A stretch of 64,000 bases of DNA from assembly GCF_020080835.1 (NCBI RefSeq), contig NC_058159.1, forward strand, positions 7,068,001-7,132,000. Direction: 5' to 3'. This document shows, piece by piece, positions 59,718-64,000 of the stretch (positions within the stretch are counted from its first letter, which is position 1; each line of letters opens with the position of its first letter). The notes beneath the pieces were generated by a model. The model was not told where the DNA came from, made no database searches, and worked only from the letters and a program-made list of their open reading frames with translations. A program made the translations under genes and the position numbers. This DNA is from Cotesia glomerata (Eukaryota; Arthropoda; Insecta; Hymenoptera; Braconidae).

Positions 59718-61332
59718 AATGTAAACCTCTTATAACTTTTGAACGGCTAGGCCGATCGGATCGAAATAGGTGGCGATCCAAATAGTATCATTGCCATTAA
59801 ATTTCGTGAAAATTTGAATCAATTCGGTTCGCTAGATTTTGAGAAATCTCAAAAATAAAATTTTCAAAAAATCGTTTTTTTGGAATAACTTCTAAACGGC
59901 TCCACCGATCAATTCCAAAAAACTAATCAGCTCTTAAGTTAAAAAAATTACGTTGATTGCCACCAGTCCCGTCAAAATCGGTTGATTCGTTCGAGAGTTA
60001 TCGAAAACGAAAAATTTCAAAAAAAGTGTTTTTTTCACATAACTTCGACATTTCTTTTTGGATCGTTTTTGACGAAATAAAATAATCATAAGAGTCCAAA
60101 AAATTACGTCGATCGCCATCAAGAACTTGAAAATCGGTTGATTGGTTCATGAGTTATCGTTGTCGAAATAATTCGGAAAAAGTGAATTTTTCAAATTTCT
60201 CTAAGATTTTCGGTTTGATCAGATTGTGTTCAAAAGTATATCATAGATTCTAAAAATCTGTGTGGATGACTGCCAACCGCGTGAAAATCGATTCATTCAT
60301 TCAGAAATTATTGCAGTTTGAAAATTCAAAAAATACTGTTTTATTAAACTTCTATCAGACTTTTGAGCTCGAAGAGCTCAAAAGCTTAGAACAGCTTACT
60401 CTGTGAGCTCAGAGAACTCGAAATAACATATAAATTATATTTTTGAGCTCGAAGAGCTCAAAAACATCATAGGTGCAGTTTTAAGAGCATATTTATGGAA
60501 TTAGCGGGAATTTGCAGGGATGGCCTTTAGGGTCAACCGTTTTCCAGATTTTTTTTCTCTTGGAATAGTAGTTTATTAAGTCTACTATCATTATCAATAT
60601 ATAAATTAGTTAATAAACAACGTGAATTTTAAAAAATTATGAATCTATCCAAACGCGTCGAATGGTTCAATTGACCCCCGCTCGAGGGCAATTGAACCAA
60701 TACTATTTAAAATTCAAACCCGAACTTTTAATAAATAACATATTAATTGTTACTTGCTAATATTACTATTGCACATTTTTAATGCATAGATGTTATATTA
60801 AAAAAATTAAAAATCAATTTAAAAATAATTTTCATTATAAATTTAGTTCATCAAATTGTTAGGTTATTTCCTTAAGTATTTTTCACGCATAGTCAAGGTG
60901 CGCGCGCATGTCCCATGCTTCTCCGTACGGTTCAATCGTCCCCGGGACTGCTGGTTCAATTGACCCCATATAATTTTAAAACAATTAATAGTAAATAATA
61001 AACAAATAAACTATTATATCACTATAAACAAAGTTGAGAATTATAAAGTATTAGTATATACAACTACTACAATTCAAACTTTATCAATTAATTAAAAAAT
61101 TGATATATTATTAAACAATTTGTCACCAGTCGAAAAAAAGTGTACATGCCTAAAAATAAAAAAATTTCAATTTTTAAAAATTTATTAATCGCAATGATTT
61201 CAAATTTTGATCATATCCGAGTTTAACATATTAGAATCTAATTCTGAGAGCATGAAGCGTTTTTTCAATTCTTTCGATTTTTTAAGTCGAGTGGTTCAAT
61301 TGCCCCATGGTTCAATTGAACCCTTTCTCCCC
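59427..61332. mobile_element. TA-flanked non-autonomous transposon Q
   Basis: 24-nt TIRs (59427-59450 and 61309-61332, 22 matching) begin GGGGAGAA and contain TCAATTGAACC. TA abuts both ends (59425-59426, 61333-61334). GGTTCAATTGACCCC or its complement recurs at 60664, 60686, 60929 (changed), 60953 and 61292. No transposase. It hosts a terminal-hairpin repeat copy. Confidence 0.8.
59505..60545 (+). mobile_element. Terminal-hairpin repeat, copy 2, nested in Q
   Basis: Same order as copy 1 at 26044-26921: AACTTCCCG...CGGGAAGTT start hairpin, AGATCTCGA, microsatellite, GATCAATTCCAAAAACTAAT, GAGCTCGAAGAGCTC palindromes (about 60364, 60444) and the GGGATGGCCTTTAGGGTCAA end. It is about 160 bp longer because it keeps a middle segment that copy 1 lacks. 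Confidence 0.82.
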
Positions 61333-61334
61333 TA

Positions 61335-63504
61335 CGTAAATTTTACTTGATTCAAGACAATGAAACTCTTGAAAATAATTTTTTTGTTTCAAGAATATTT
61401 CTCTTGATTCAAGTTAATTTTTTTTCAGTGTTGAAAATTAAATGAAGAAACAGTAACTCTAAAATCCTAAATCCATTTTATCTGATGAGATAAAAGAATA
61501 ACAATGGTTTGTAGAGAATAGTATGTGGGCACATAATTTGGGAAATTGGAAATAACGTTACTGAAACCAATGTCGAGTGTTAATTAACCAAATTCTCAAC
61601 AAAAGCTTACACGGAACTTGTTCGATTAACTCGCTTTGCGGAATTACGTTTGTGGGTTTTATCCGCTTTAAAATCTCCTGGATTTGAATCTACATCCGGT
61701 TTATTGTAAAATGGTTTTACCTTACAAATATCATGAGCTCACTGGTGAGCTTGTTACTCTGGATTTATTTTTAAGTAACATAATATTGTATAATGTATAA
61801 TAAATAACAGCTAATGCACTATAAGAGTTTCGCTGTTATTATGAATTATTTAGACTTCAAAGAGCTTCTTGCTTGGGAGTGGATAATCTGTAAGCGTAAC
61901 ATCTGTATCAGTTATCGCTGACGCTACTTCGCATACAATCGTATCAAATTTATTCATGTTTTGTTTATTATTATCAATTAGACGGAGCTTCTGTGGCTCA
62001 CTTGCTCAGTCGCATTTGTTTCATTTATTTTTTAGTTTCAATAATATTTATTTTACTAATTTTAAACTAATTACTCATTTTATTATTATATGCCTGTAAG
62101 TATTAGTTGAAAAAAATATAAGATTATTTTGGAAGATACTCGAGTAGTTTTATCTTCACAACTTCAGAAAACATTGAAAAACAGAAGAATTCAATAAGAA
62201 ACACTGGAATACTTTCGATAACACTCGAAATCACTTGAAAAACACTTGAACATGTCAGACAACGACGAAAATATTTTATAATGCCAGAATTTAGAGATAA
62301 ATAACAAAGTACTTTGGAAAATGCTTCAGAAAAAATTTGAAGAAATTTTTAAAAGTTAATTGTATAGATATATAAAAAATTTAAAAATTGTGTTTTTACA
62401 TTTTTATTTTATTAGCAAATTTTTTTTTATAATTTAATTGAATTGTGTATTATTGATGAAAAAATTTTTATTTTATTAAATTTACTTTTCAGAGCTTGCA
62501 GCTTCAATAAATAGAGATATAAACTTAAAATAAAATTTTTGGATCAAGAAAATTATTCTTAAAAGTTAATCTTGGATAAAATAAAATAATTCTTTAACTA
62601 AAAAATTTTTCTTACAAATTTGATGAATCTTACTCAAGTTTATTATCAGTGTATGCATTATCCAACAAAGCTCCTTAACTTGAAAACGAGGATTATTTTT
62701 TTTGATAAATCCGTTAGCTTATGTAAGTATTAACGATACTAAAAAGCATACATTGCGAGAGCTTATGTCCCTTAAATTAAATTAATACCTTAAAGAACGA
62801 GACAGCTGGTAGCATGGTAATAAAAAAGAAACGTAAAAAAAAAAAAAAAAAATAAAATAAAAGTTAAACAGACGGTATTGAATTTGAATCGGAGTTTTCG
62901 ATATTGGCGCTACATGAAAATGAAAATATACGAGGTGGTGTTGAATGAAAATTTATAAGACAATAACAACGATACCAATGCAACAGCTCGCTATAAATAC
63001 AACGTCTGTGGAAGTAAATTCCAGTTAAGTTGGGTTCTTTATTTCAGTTGATTAATTTTTTCAACGTTAGATTCATATTATGGGAATTTTATTAAGCGTG
63101 TCAGTATATAAAATTATATTACAGCAAATCTTTGTCAGAATCCAGTTTATAAAGCGGTCAAGAAGCGCTAAAATCAATCCCAGCTTGTGAATAAAACACA
63201 AAAATTCAATTGGTTTGACGACTATTACAATAAAAGTCGAATCGATAAAAAGGACAGTGCGAGGATGCTGTTACCGGTAAAACTGTATAAAAAACGTCAC
63301 GTCGAGAACGAGAAATCAATTCTAGTGTAAAAATAAATGAAAAAAAGTATTTGAATCATGGCATTGTTTTATTTTAATTAATACCCAGAGTAATTGGATC
63401 GAAATATTGGGAACTAAATTAGCCGACTGTTTCTCTTTTAACCGAACAAATACTTTAATTTGCGACTTATCCTCCATGAAATAGATATATAAATAATTTT
63501 TCTA
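61335..63504. other. Receptor intron sequence, no gene seen
   Basis: AT-rich. No exon compatible with the receptor N-terminus was recognised. Confidence 0.45.
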
Positions 63505-63880
63505 CACGGAGAGAAAAATATGGAAATCATTCCTATAATTTTAATGAAATGTTTTTCTATACCATTTTAGGAGCGATTACCTAAATTATGGGAACTGTAC
63601 CCATAATTTTTGGGAAATGTTACTATAATTATGGGAATGATTCCTATAATTATAGGAACGATACCTATAATTATAACTGTAATATCGGCATGATTCCCAT
63701 AACATATAGGAATGGTTCCCATAATATTATAGGAACCATTACTATAATATTATAGGATCCATTCCTATAATATTATAAGAACCATTACCATAATATTATA
63801 GGAACCATTACTATAATATTATAGGAACCATTCCTATATTATGGGAACCATTCCCACAATATTATAGTGATGATGCCTAA
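63505..63880 (+). repeat. MITE K left end with ~23-bp tandem array
   Basis: CACGGAGAGAAAAATA after TA (63503-63504) is the terminus type of G, J and L. The body is an array of about a dozen units around CCATTACTATAATATTATAG, each itself nearly palindromic. No matching right end before base 64000, so the element is probably cut by the window. Confidence 0.65.
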
Positions 63881-64000
63881 TAATATTGAGATATTTATCA
63901 TTACAACTCAAGTTATTTGTGACTCGATGACTACTTTGAAGCATTTGAAATTATTAGTAATTTCGATAATTTTACTTGCTTCCCAATAACATCATTTGAA

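Overview
This is eukaryotic, strongly AT-rich DNA from an animal, almost certainly an insect. The one host gene has spliced exons with canonical GT/AG borders and introns of up to 13 kb. The introns are packed with MITEs, foldback elements, a tRNA-derived SINE and decayed LINEs. Some repeats resemble ones I associate from memory with parasitoid (braconid) wasp genomes; I hold that only as a weak guess.

The window is dominated by one minus-strand gene, a class C orphan GPCR of the GPR158/GPR179 (metabotropic glycine receptor) family; the Drosophila relatives are smog and CG31760. Eleven exons can be placed to the base between 58621 and 4661, all phases agree, and together they give 697 residues plus a stop. 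They encode the end of the Cache ligand-binding domain, a Cys-rich EGF-like linker, seven membrane segments, a coiled coil and a cytoplasmic tail. The N-terminal exons lie upstream, beyond base 64000. Downstream of the stop, a cluster of nine Pumilio-type motifs suggests a long regulated 3' UTR.

Layout: 1-1.36 kb, a TA-flanked transposon; 1.4-4.66 kb, 3' flank and putative 3' UTR; 4.66-7.6 kb, the last three exons plus a MITE; 7.6-14.8 kb, an intron holding a foldback and a 6-kb transposon that contains two more inverted structures, one of 4.2 kb carrying two head-to-head copies of a transposase-like gene; 15-19.5 kb, a foldback and a transposon with 18S-rRNA-derived sequence; 23.3-25 kb, three elements nested inside one another; 26-34 kb, a terminal-hairpin repeat, a TTAA-flanked element and nested MITEs; 35.6-37.5 kb, a (TA)n tract and a 140-bp satellite; 39-42.2 kb, a MITE, a Harbinger-like element and a SINE; 45.7-49.8 kb, GC-rich hairpin modules, a probable solo LTR and a large foldback; 57.6-58.3 kb, a LINE 3' end; 59.4-61.3 kb, another TA-flanked element with a second hairpin-repeat copy inside; 63.5 kb to the end, a MITE with a tandem array.

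There is no operon, phage, plasmid or CRISPR content. The most unusual material is the mobile DNA: the palindromic transposase-bearing element, the 18S-derived repeat, the modular hairpin family with an internal empty-site control, and a shared architecture (TA target, short G-rich TIR, an iterated subterminal phrase) in otherwise unrelated transposons.
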